Assembly: GCA_023417655.1 (NCBI GenBank)
Contig: JAEZFD010000049.1
Span: 62,001-126,000 of the forward strand
Direction of reading: 5' to 3'
From: Planctomycetota bacterium
GTDB taxonomy: Bacteria > Planctomycetota > Planctomycetia > Planctomycetales > Planctomycetaceae
Length of the DNA: 64,000 nucleotides
Below the pieces are notes generated by a model. That model saw only the letters and a program-made list of their open reading frames with translations. It was not told the DNA's origin and made no database searches. Shown one piece after another: positions 27,876 through 34,811 of this stretch. The translations under genes and the position numbers were made by a program. Numbering within the stretch: the stretch's first letter is position 1; every line of letters starts with the position of its first letter.

Positions 27876-29177
27876 ATGACCTCGCCACGGCAACCGCGAC
27901 CTGTGGAACTCTCGCTCAGCGAATCTTTGAAACCGGCAGATATTGATCGCCTGCAGGCTTTCCTCAATGAGCAGGGGACGTTCCACTTTCCGACGCTGTC
28001 GACCGGACTGTTCTCGGCTGCTGCGGTCGAGAATCCAGAATTCCGCCTGACGGGTTATCAGAATGTCTGGACCCGGGATAACTGCCATGTTGCTTATGCC
28101 CTCTGGTCAGTCGGTGAGAAAGCCATCGCCATCCGCGCCGTTGAAGCGCTGCTGGCGTTCTATTTGAAGCATAAACACCGTTTGCTTGATGTCATCGAAG
28201 GGCGGGCCTCAGCTGCTGAGCCGATGAACCGGCCTCACATTCGATTTGACGGGGAGCAGCTGGCTGAACTCGATGTCCGCTGGGCACATGCCCAGAACGA
28301 TGCGCTCGGGTATTTCGTCTGGCTCACCAGCAAGCTGATGCGTGCAGGTGATCTGGAAGCGACGCAGGAACGTCTCGATCTTCTCCGCGCATTTGTGCAG
28401 TACTTTCAGGCCATTCGTTTCTGGGAAGATGAAGACAGCGGGCACTGGGAAGAGACCCGAAAGATTGAAGCCAGCAGCATCGGCCCTGTTGTTGCTGGAC
28501 TCACAGAGTTCCAGACCTATCTGGATGAGGCTCAGGTCGATTTCATCGACTCTGTTCTGCTGGAAGACCTGATTGAGCAAGGGCACCGCACTCTGCTGGA
28601 AATCCTGCCCGCTGAGTGCATTCAACCTGATCCACTTAAGAATCGGCGCTATGATGCAGCGCTTTTGTTTCTGGTTTATCCGCTGAACATTCTCGATGAC
28701 GTGCTCAGCCTGCAGATTGTGAACGATGTTGTTGACAACCTGTCCGGCCCAATCGGAATTCGGCGTTATCACGGTGACTCTTACTGGTGCGCCAACTATC
28801 GGACGCTCCTCGCTCCTGAAGTTCGGACTGCCGACTACAGTGATGATCTCTCTGGCCGCGACCAGCTGCTGAAACCCGGCGAAGAGGCTCAATGGTGCAT
28901 CTTCGACCCGATCGTGTCTGTGATCTGGGGACGGCGATACCTGCAGTCTCGCTCCAGCGACGATCTTGGGCGCCAGCTTCACCATCTACAGCGTTCACTT
29001 GATCATCTGACGCAAGGCGACGAACGAGTCCCGGCATATCGACTTCCAGAATCATATTTTCTGGAAAACGGCGAATGGGTGCCGAACGATATCTGTCCGT
29101 TGCTATGGGCGCAGGCCAATGTCCTGATGGCGATTCATGCCATTCGCCAATCGCTAGAGGCGTCGGAGGCTCGCTGA
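27876..29177 (+). CDS. GH15-like / phosphorylase-kinase-alpha-like (alpha/alpha)6 protein
   Basis: A 433-residue protein resembling the catalytic (alpha/alpha)6 barrel of glycoside hydrolase family 15 and the alpha subunit of phosphorylase b kinase. Key points are the segment YQNVWTRDNCHVAYALWSVG (68-87), VRWAHAQNDALGYFVWL (about 130-146) and RYHGDSYWCANYR (about 290-302). There is no signal peptide, so it should act on a cytoplasmic alpha-glucan or sugar. It is shorter than GH15 glucoamylases and I cannot confirm both catalytic acids. It stands 275 bp upstream of glgC on the same strand, which points to glycogen turnover or its control. Confidence 0.75.
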   Translation: MTSPRQPRPVELSLSESLKPADIDRLQAFLNEQGTFHFPTLSTGLFSAAAVENPEFRLTGYQNVWTRDNCHVAYALWSVGEKAIAIRAVEALLAFYLKHKHRLLDVIEGRASAAEPMNRPHIRFDGEQLAELDVRWAHAQNDALGYFVWLTSKLMRAGDLEATQERLDLLRAFVQYFQAIRFWEDEDSGHWEETRKIEASSIGPVVAGLTEFQTYLDEAQVDFIDSVLLEDLIEQGHRTLLEILPAECIQPDPLKNRRYDAALLFLVYPLNILDDVLSLQIVNDVVDNLSGPIGIRRYHGDSYWCANYRTLLAPEVRTADYSDDLSGRDQLLKPGEEAQWCIFDPIVSVIWGRRYLQSRSSDDLGRQLHHLQRSLDHLTQGDERVPAYRLPESYFLENGEWVPNDICPLLWAQANVLMAIHAIRQSLEASEAR

Positions 29178-29293
29178 TACACCGGGCTGGCCCCCTTGTG
29201 CGAGCGATTAAATACAGGAGAATCACAGAGTCCTTCTTCGAAATGACCTTTCGTGCCGAATTTTCACTGCACCTGTGGCATGGGAGAGTTACG

Positions 29294-29398
29294 ATGAAGA
29301 AATTCGAGAGTGAATTGCGGATCATCGACCCGCATTCACTCGCATCGAACTGCCTTTTTCTCATTCGATCATGGCGATACGCGGGCATGTGGTCCTGA
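29294..29398 (+). CDS. Possible 34-residue leader ORF before glgC
   Basis: A short frame MKKFESELRIIDPHSL and onward, 34 codons, begins at an ATG preceded by GGGAGAG at 29282-29288 and ends 54 bp before the glgC start. The ribosome binding site is better than those of many genes in this window. The peptide has no recognisable motif or attenuator-like codon run. It may be a leader peptide, a small protein, or chance. Confidence 0.3.
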   Translation: MKKFESELRIIDPHSLASNCLFLIRSWRYAGMWS

Positions 29399-29452
29399 AA
29401 CGACTCTCAGCGCTCTCACTTCACCGCCAGACAACGAGCCACATAGTGCAGC

Positions 29453-30685
29453 ATGCATGATGTTCTGACGTTGATTCTCGCCGGGGGAAAAGGGACTCGG
29501 CTTGAACCGCTTACGAAGGATCGGGCGAAACCGGGAGTCCCGTTTGGCGGGACATTTCGGATCATCGATTTCCCGCTTTCCAATTGCATCAACAGCGGTC
29601 TCCGCCGCGTGCTGGTGATGACCCAGTACAAAGCGGCAAGTCTTGATCGCCATTTGCGGCAGGCATGGCATTTCCTCTGTCGTGAACTTGATGAGTTCAT
29701 TGATGTTCTTCCCCCGCAACAGAGGCTGGGTGAACACTGGTATCGCGGAACAGCGGACGCGGTTTACCAGAACATCTACACCATTGAGCAATATTCCGCC
29801 CGGCACATGCTGATTCTCTCAGGGGACCACATCTACAAGATGGATTATTCCCATCTGCTGAGAGAGCACATTGATTCCAATGCTGACTGCACCATCGCCT
29901 GCCTGCCTGTGACATTGAAGGAAGGGCGCGATTTCGGAATCATGGGCATCGATGAGACATTCCGAGTCCATCGTTTCCTGGAGAAACCACAGGATCCATT
30001 TCCGATTCCCGGTGACCCGGACCGCTGTCTGGCTTCGATGGGAATTTACGTCTTCAAAGCGACGTTCCTGCTGAATGAACTCTGTCGGGAAGCGACGAAC
30101 CCGTTCTCATCGCATGACTTCGGGAAAGATATCCTTCCCCGAATCATTGAGTCCCATCATGTGCAGGCATATACATTCCAGGACAGGAATACCGGAGACG
30201 AATACTACTGGCGCGATGTCGGAACCTTGGAGGCCTATTATGAAGCCCACATGGATCTGATTTCTGTCGATCCGAAACTAAATCTCTATGATTCCACCTG
30301 GCCGGTCAGGGGATACCATCCGCCTCTTCCCCCGCCAAAATTCGTATTCGCATCGTACGAATCTGACCCACCGCGGGTAGGGCATGCGCTCGACAGTGTT
30401 GTCTGCCCGGGGTCGATTGTTTCCGGAGGGGAAGTCCGGCGATCGATTTTGTCACCGAACGTCCGCGTCAACAGCTATTCGCAGGTCACGGATTCAATCC
30501 TTTTCGACCGTGTCCAAATCGGTCGATACGCGAAGGTTCACCGCTGCATTATCGATAAAGGTGTTCAGGTTCCTAATGGTGTCTCGGTCGGGTTTGATGC
30601 TCAGACGGACACTGCCAGAGGCCTGACCGTGACCGATTCGGGAATTACAGTTGTCCCCAAGGGCTATCGCTTCACCGACAAATAG
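29453..30685 (+). CDS. glgC: Glucose-1-phosphate adenylyltransferase
   Basis: A 410-residue ADP-glucose pyrophosphorylase, which makes ADP-glucose from ATP and glucose-1-phosphate for glycogen synthesis in the cytoplasm. The nucleotide loop LAGGKGTRLEPLTKDRAKP (9-27), FRIIDFPLSNCINSG (34-48), ILSGDHIYKMDY (120-131), FLEKPQ and the C-terminal left-handed beta-helix with SVVCPGSIVSGG and RSILSPNVRVNSY are all present. Length is normal. With the GH15-like gene upstream it forms a small glycogen locus. Allosteric control is usual for the family; effector identity cannot be read here. Confidence 0.95.
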   Translation: MHDVLTLILAGGKGTRLEPLTKDRAKPGVPFGGTFRIIDFPLSNCINSGLRRVLVMTQYKAASLDRHLRQAWHFLCRELDEFIDVLPPQQRLGEHWYRGTADAVYQNIYTIEQYSARHMLILSGDHIYKMDYSHLLREHIDSNADCTIACLPVTLKEGRDFGIMGIDETFRVHRFLEKPQDPFPIPGDPDRCLASMGIYVFKATFLLNELCREATNPFSSHDFGKDILPRIIESHHVQAYTFQDRNTGDEYYWRDVGTLEAYYEAHMDLISVDPKLNLYDSTWPVRGYHPPLPPPKFVFASYESDPPRVGHALDSVVCPGSIVSGGEVRRSILSPNVRVNSYSQVTDSILFDRVQIGRYAKVHRCIIDKGVQVPNGVSVGFDAQTDTARGLTVTDSGITVVPKGYRFTDK

Positions 30686-30893
30686 GAATTGCTATTCAGT
30701 CGCCAACCGCGATTCGCAGCATCGCTTTCATGTGCGGCAGGTGCGGTTGTCGCTAACTTTCTGCAGATGCCGCAGGAAGTTCTGGAAGTTTTCATTCGCA
30801 GGGGGTGGTTTTGACGGCGTTACAGCCGGGTTCGAGCCCTTAAAACCGAACTTCTTGGTGAGGTTCGCCTATTTTTTGTGGGTGGTTAGTGAT

Positions 30894-30919
30894 TCTCCTT
30901 TGCCCTCTGGCAATGGAGA
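30894..30919 (+). terminator. Strong hairpin after glgC
   Basis: Arms TCTCCTTTGCC (30894-30904) and GGCAATGGAGA (30909-30919) pair over 11 bases with a single T-T mismatch and a CTCT loop. It lies about 210 bp after the glgC stop and 25 bp before repeat copy A. No T tract follows it on the plus strand, so it may be a structured RNA element rather than a classical terminator. Confidence 0.45.
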
Positions 30920-30944
30920 GGTAAGGTGTTGGCCGGGCTCCCCG

Positions 30945-31045
30945 AGAGCAGTTTGCTCTACCGAGTGCCCGGGCAGCGCGGCTTTCGGCAGTAATAATGC
31001 TGTCTCCCGCGTGGCGAGGACGGGCAGATCAAGAAGCAAAATGGT
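30945..31045 (+). repeat. Dispersed ~100-bp palindromic intergenic repeat, copy A
   Basis: One of three clear copies in the window. From its 5' end it has AGAGCAGTTTGCTCTACCG (an AGAGCA/TGCTCT dyad), then TGCCCGGGCAGCGCG, a variable centre of about 25 bases, then CCCGCGTGG, ACGGGCAGATC and an A/G-rich end. The TGCCCG of the second block can also pair with the CGGGCA near the 3' end, so a folded RNA or DNA form is plausible. It occupies the space between glgC and the STAS gene. It carries no start codon in a convincing frame, no transposase remnant and no obvious target-site duplication. Confidence 0.9.
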
Positions 31046-31081
31046 CTAAGGCAGTTAACCTCACGGGCTTTTAGGTCAGAC

Positions 31082-31465
31082 ATGCAGCATTTGAAAATCT
31101 TCAATGTGGAAAAGCTGGGGGAAGCTCTGATCGTGACTCCAGTCGGAGAGGGAAGCGCCTTCCGCTATCAGGATCTCCATCTGGAAACGAACGCTGTCCG
31201 GGGATATCTCAGTCAACCGGACGTCAGGCTGCTCGTCCTCGACCTGAAGATGATCGATTATTTCGGGTCTGAGTTCATCGGAGCCCTCGTCTCGATGCTT
31301 CGTGAAATGCGAACCCGTGGACGCAAGGCTTGCTTCTGCAACGGAAATGAACAGGTTCAGCAGATCCTGAAGAATATGAGTCTGTTCAAGCTCTGGCCGC
31401 TCTATGCGTCGCGGGAAGAAGCCCTGTCCGAATTGACCGCTGTCTCGAACACGAAGTCCAACTAA
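31082..31465 (+). CDS. STAS-domain protein (anti-anti-sigma-like)
   Basis: A 127-residue single-domain STAS protein. Strand order and the segment DVRLLVLDLKMIDYFGSE (47-64) match SpoIIAA/RsbV-type antagonists, which bind anti-sigma kinases and are controlled by phosphorylation of a Ser in a DSSG-like loop. Here that loop reads DYFGSEF, so the usual Ser-Ser is Tyr-Phe and the only Ser is two positions later. It may therefore not be phosphorylated in the normal way. No kinase or sigma factor gene is adjacent. It starts 36 bp after repeat copy A. Confidence 0.85.
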   Translation: MQHLKIFNVEKLGEALIVTPVGEGSAFRYQDLHLETNAVRGYLSQPDVRLLVLDLKMIDYFGSEFIGALVSMLREMRTRGRKACFCNGNEQVQQILKNMSLFKLWPLYASREEALSELTAVSNTKSN

Positions 31466-31533
31466 CGGCGCTGAGACCTGAGCCGTTTCTGCGGCGGAGG
31501 AGTGACGTCGATTCGAAGCAGTCGCAATTCGGC

Positions 31534-32382
31534 TTACGAGAGCTTCGTTTTGCGGATCTCGGGTGCTGCGGCAATTGTCTCCCGGATCAGATGCGCCATC
31601 TTCGGATGAGACGGCTCCAGATCAGGCGGCAACCCGCATTCTCTAAGACGTTCCGAAGCTGTTGGGCCGATACTCCCGATCACGCACCGTCGGGCGGCAT
31701 CGAGCCACGTTTCTTTCAGTCCCAGGCGATCAGCGACTTCCAGTACATGAATCATTTGCTGGGCGCTGGTCCAGAGAAGGATGTCAAAGTCTCCGGTGAT
31801 CGTCCGTTGAATGGCCTCTTCGAGCGGGCGGACATCATCTGGCAATGCCCAGCGATACACCGGGACTCGAAAGACGCTCGCGCCACGTTCTTCCAGCCAT
31901 TGATAGAACGAATGGCTTGGCTCCCCGTATTCCTGAACGGCAATCCGCTTCCCTGAGAAATCGAATGACTGCCGTTCCAGTTCGGCGGCGAGGTCCTGCC
32001 AGGTGTTTGGCTCAGGAGCCCGAATGGCGACGCGGACTTTCATTTTGGAAAGTGCGGCTACGGGCTTCGGCCCTCGGGCGGCGGTGAGCGTGGACTGCAG
32101 TTTCTCTAGCACCGGGCCATCAAGATTTCGCGTCGCGAGAGCTGCGATCAGCGCTTCTGCACCGACCCCCGTCATGAAAATGACGAGATCGAACTGGTCG
32201 GACAGGAGTTTCTCGGCAAACTCGAACGCCGCCTGATTGTCGTCGAGCGACACCTCTTTCATCGAAGCGGCCATGGTGGCAGTGCCGCCGGATTTTTCAA
32301 TCAGGCGAATCATTTCTTCCTGTCTCCGACTCTCAAATGAGCAGACGGAAAGGGGGCCGGGAGCAGGGGCTGGGCTCATCAT
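31534..32382 (-). CDS. hemD: Uroporphyrinogen-III synthase
   Basis: A 282-residue HemD, which cyclises hydroxymethylbilane to uroporphyrinogen III, the branch point of haem and cobalamin synthesis. The two-lobed alpha/beta fold is recognisable from ESRRQEEMIRLIEKSGG (18-34), IFMTGVGAEAL (68-78), ARGPKPVAAL (100-109), LLWTSAQQMIHVLE and IGSIGPTASERLRECGL. HemD families diverge strongly, but the order of these segments is right. Its ATG overlaps the stop of the upstream thioesterase gene by 4 bp, so it is translationally coupled to it. No other hem gene lies in the window. Confidence 0.9.
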   Translation of the reverse strand: MMSPAPAPGPLSVCSFESRRQEEMIRLIEKSGGTATMAASMKEVSLDDNQAAFEFAEKLLSDQFDLVIFMTGVGAEALIAALATRNLDGPVLEKLQSTLTAARGPKPVAALSKMKVRVAIRAPEPNTWQDLAAELERQSFDFSGKRIAVQEYGEPSHSFYQWLEERGASVFRVPVYRWALPDDVRPLEEAIQRTITGDFDILLWTSAQQMIHVLEVADRLGLKETWLDAARRCVIGSIGPTASERLRECGLPPDLEPSHPKMAHLIRETIAAAPEIRKTKLS

Positions 32383-32804
32383 TTTACCTCTACCAGACTT
32401 TCAAGATGGTCGAGATAGCTGCGCGGAATTTCAATCGACGTCAGCGTTCCATCCGGGCGGCAGATGCAGCAGGCCGCCTTGATCCGGCCATGGGCAAGCC
32501 GCAGATCGCCGCGCCAGAATTCCATGTAGTACGTCAGGGACTTGAAACCGATCCGCTCCAGAGTCAGACGACCTTCAATGACATCGTCATATCGAGCAGG
32601 GGCCTGGTAGTGACATGAGGAGTTGACGCGGGGCCAGCCGATGTACGTCCCGTCAGCCTGGCGTTCCATGATGTGTAGATTGAGAGAACGGAAGAACTCA
32701 TGTTCCAGCTCTTCCATCCATTTGTAGTAGTTCGAAAAATGCACAATGCCCGCCATGTCCGTTTGAGAGAACTCGACACGACGGTGAGAAATAAATGGCG
32801 GCAT
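32379..32804 (-). CDS. Acyl-CoA thioesterase, 4HBT (YbgC/FadM) family
   Basis: A hot-dog-fold thioesterase. The catalytic region is VEFSQTDMAGIVHFSNYYKW, with the expected Asp in QTDMAG, followed by EELEHEFFRS, as in YbgC- and FadM-type enzymes. Cytoplasmic hydrolysis of a short or aromatic acyl-CoA is likely; the substrate is undefined. I prefer the ATG at 32804, giving 141 residues, the family's usual size, over a GTG at 32885 that adds a 27-residue Arg/Ser-rich leader. Neither start has a good ribosome binding site. It overlaps hemD by 4 bp and is divergent from larB. Confidence 0.85.
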   Translation of the reverse strand: MPPFISHRRVEFSQTDMAGIVHFSNYYKWMEELEHEFFRSLNLHIMERQADGTYIGWPRVNSSCHYQAPARYDDVIEGRLTLERIGFKSLTYYMEFWRGDLRLAHGRIKAACCICRPDGTLTSIEIPRSYLDHLESLVEVK

Positions 32805-32937
32805 GACTGACAGATCAGAGGTTCTGAATAATTGCGGCTGAACGACTTCCGTGCTTTCGCTCCTTCGCCGACGAAGCAACTTCACCTTACAATGTGACTG
32901 TGCAATTGTCTGCCCTGCCTGTGTGCGATGTCGGAAT

Positions 32938-33780
32938 GTGAGTGAAATGGAACGATCTGATTTGGGACTGAACTCTGACCTGCGACGAATTCTGGAAGGA
33001 CTGGTCGCTGGGCGTCAATCAATTGAAGAGACTTGTGCCCGACTCTCAGAATTCCCGTCGGGCGGGAATTCCGTTCCTTCCCCCATGGAGGTGACGGACA
33101 CCGGAGATGTTCGCCTCGATACGGATCGGGAACGTCGCTGTGGGTATCCAGAAGTGATTTACGCCCCAGGGAAATCGCTCGATGCCATCCAGCAGGCGTT
33201 TGCTCTGCTGATCTCACATCAGCAGAATGCACTGGCGACCCGTTGTTTGCCTGAGCAACTGGCAGCTCTGCAAGAGACATTTCCGGATGCGACCGCTAAT
33301 CTTCTGGCTCGGACCTTCCGGTTCAACTTCGAATCACCCCAATGTGATTCTCCACGATGCGGCAGAGTGGTGGTGATCTCTGCCGGCACATCGGACCGTC
33401 CCGTTGCTGAAGAGGCCTTGGAGACACTGCGCTGGATGCATGTCTCCTGCGAATTGCTGCTCGATGTGGGAGTGGCGGGGCCACAGCGGTTTCTCCGTGA
33501 GAAGCACCGGCTCGAGAATGCCGATGCCATCGTCGTTGTCGCCGGGATGGAGGGAGCGCTTCCGTCCGTGGTTGGCGGCTGGGTCGATTGTCCGGTCTTC
33601 GCGGTTCCGACAAGCGTCGGTTATGGGGCGGCGTTCGGAGGGCTGACGGCCCTTCTCGGAATGTTGAACAGCTGTGCTTCCAATGTGGCCGTCGTGAACA
33701 TTGACGCCGGATTCAAAGCGGGATATCTGGCAGGGATGGTCGCTCAACGGGCCCACCGCGTGAGGTCTCGTAATCATTGA
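32938..33780 (+). CDS. larB: LarB-like AIR-carboxylase-fold protein (nickel pincer cofactor biosynthesis)
   Basis: A roughly 280-residue protein with a C-terminal PurE-like domain typical of LarB, which carboxylates and hydrolyses nicotinic acid adenine dinucleotide in the first step of the nickel-pincer cofactor pathway. Signature segments are RRCGYPEVIYAPGKS, VVVISAGTSDRPVAEEA, VVAGMEGALPSVVGGW and VPTSVGYGAAFGGLTALLGM, with SCASNVAVVNIDAGFKAG near the end. The start is probably the GTG at 32938 or the ATG at 32947; the longer frame from 32851 adds a Cys-rich stretch unlike the family. No larA, larC or larE is in the window. Confidence 0.9.
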   Translation: MSEMERSDLGLNSDLRRILEGLVAGRQSIEETCARLSEFPSGGNSVPSPMEVTDTGDVRLDTDRERRCGYPEVIYAPGKSLDAIQQAFALLISHQQNALATRCLPEQLAALQETFPDATANLLARTFRFNFESPQCDSPRCGRVVVISAGTSDRPVAEEALETLRWMHVSCELLLDVGVAGPQRFLREKHRLENADAIVVVAGMEGALPSVVGGWVDCPVFAVPTSVGYGAAFGGLTALLGMLNSCASNVAVVNIDAGFKAGYLAGMVAQRAHRVRSRNH

Positions 33781-34079
33781 CCGAACCGGGATTTTCCGGT
33801 GACGGACCCCTCGTTTGGCAGGGCGCGGAAGAAGCGACCCCGTCTGGGTTCGAGGGGCTCTGCTCTGGCTGATCCCGGGATGATGTCGTACGATGAAATC
33901 ACCTCCGATGAGTGCCATGTCGAAGAGATGTGGCACCCATCATTCCTTTTGCAGAGCGTCCTCATGAATCGATCTGCGGAAGAAGGGAAGGCTTTGAGGC
34001 GTTGACCCCATCTTGTGAATCTGGAAATGACCGGCCGGGTTGAGTCCGATGTCATTTCGCAAGCGGAAAGAGCTGGCGT

Positions 34080-34580
34080 ATGCAAACTTCAATGGATCGT
34101 CGTGGGCTGACCTGGCTGATCGCCGGAACGATTCTGGGGATGGCGATTGCGTATTATTGTCCCGCGGAACCGGCATACGCAGAGACCGCTGTCGCTGGTG
34201 AACGATTTGCGATGGCGACCTGTGCCACCATTGCCCTGAACAGTGAAGCTGTCTTCGTCCTGGACATGGTGACCGGCCGACTGATCGGTGCCGGGTATGC
34301 GACAACTGCCGGTGGATTCGTCCACAGCTGGGCCCGAAATCTGGCCGCCGACTTTAATGTGACCACCAAAGGTCAGTATGTGATGGTCTCGGGGAACGCG
34401 AACCTTCAGCAGACAGGTGCGGCGGGGGCTCAGCCGGGAAGTGGCGTGATCTATGTGGGTGAGTTGACCTCCGGAATGGTGAACATGTATGGGTTCTATT
34501 ATCCCCAGATCAACGCTCCAATACCGACTCAGGAACTGGTCCGCATTGCCAGCTTCCCATGGCGCAGCAGTTCTCGCTAA
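34080..34580 (+). CDS. Exported protein of unknown function
   Basis: A 166-residue protein with an N-terminal signal or anchor: MDRRGLTWLIAGTILG then AIAYYC, ending near AYAETAVAG (about 32-40). The mature part has AMATCATIALNSEAVFVLD and TTKGQYVMVSG, probably beta-rich, with no family I can name. A GGAAAGAG element 7 bases before the ATG supports the start. It stands alone, 299 bp after larB (that gap holds nothing recognisable apart from a short ACCGG/CCGGT dyad) and is closed by a strong terminator-like hairpin at 34670. Confidence 0.7.
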   Translation: MQTSMDRRGLTWLIAGTILGMAIAYYCPAEPAYAETAVAGERFAMATCATIALNSEAVFVLDMVTGRLIGAGYATTAGGFVHSWARNLAADFNVTTKGQYVMVSGNANLQQTGAAGAQPGSGVIYVGELTSGMVNMYGFYYPQINAPIPTQELVRIASFPWRSSSR

Positions 34581-34669
34581 TTGGTGAATTCGCGAGAGAC
34601 ACGAGGCGAGAATCTTCTCGTGCAGCGACACTGTGTTCTCGTTCAAAATTCATCAGCGAAGGAAATCAA

Positions 34670-34706
34670 CCGGGGAAGTGGGTTTCCACTTCTCCGGCTT
34701 TCGTTT
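34670..34706 (+). terminator. Rho-independent terminator
   Basis: CCGGGGAAGTGG (34670-34681) and CCACTTCTCCGG (34686-34697) form a 12-bp stem with one G-U pair and a GTTT loop, followed by CTTTCGTTT. It lies 90 bp after the exported-protein gene and before the Kelch gene. Confidence 0.75.
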
Positions 34707-34811
34707 GCTATGCCCATTAAGTGACGACCGAAGCCGCTTGCGGGAGTTGCAGAGCCCGGAATCATTCCTCTCTGCGTGGCCCCGTTTCTTTCGATTGAGA
34801 GGATGAACCTC

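Noticed and set aside
30828..30839. GGTTCGAGCCC resembling a tRNA T-arm
   Set aside because: The stem on the 5' side does not pair with the bases that follow the loop in the way a T-arm needs, and no acceptor, D- or anticodon arm can be built around it.
33781..34079. Short plus frame 33799-34005 in the gap after larB
   Set aside because: It is Arg-rich with no start signal or motif; the gap shows nothing but a short ACCGG/CCGGT dyad.
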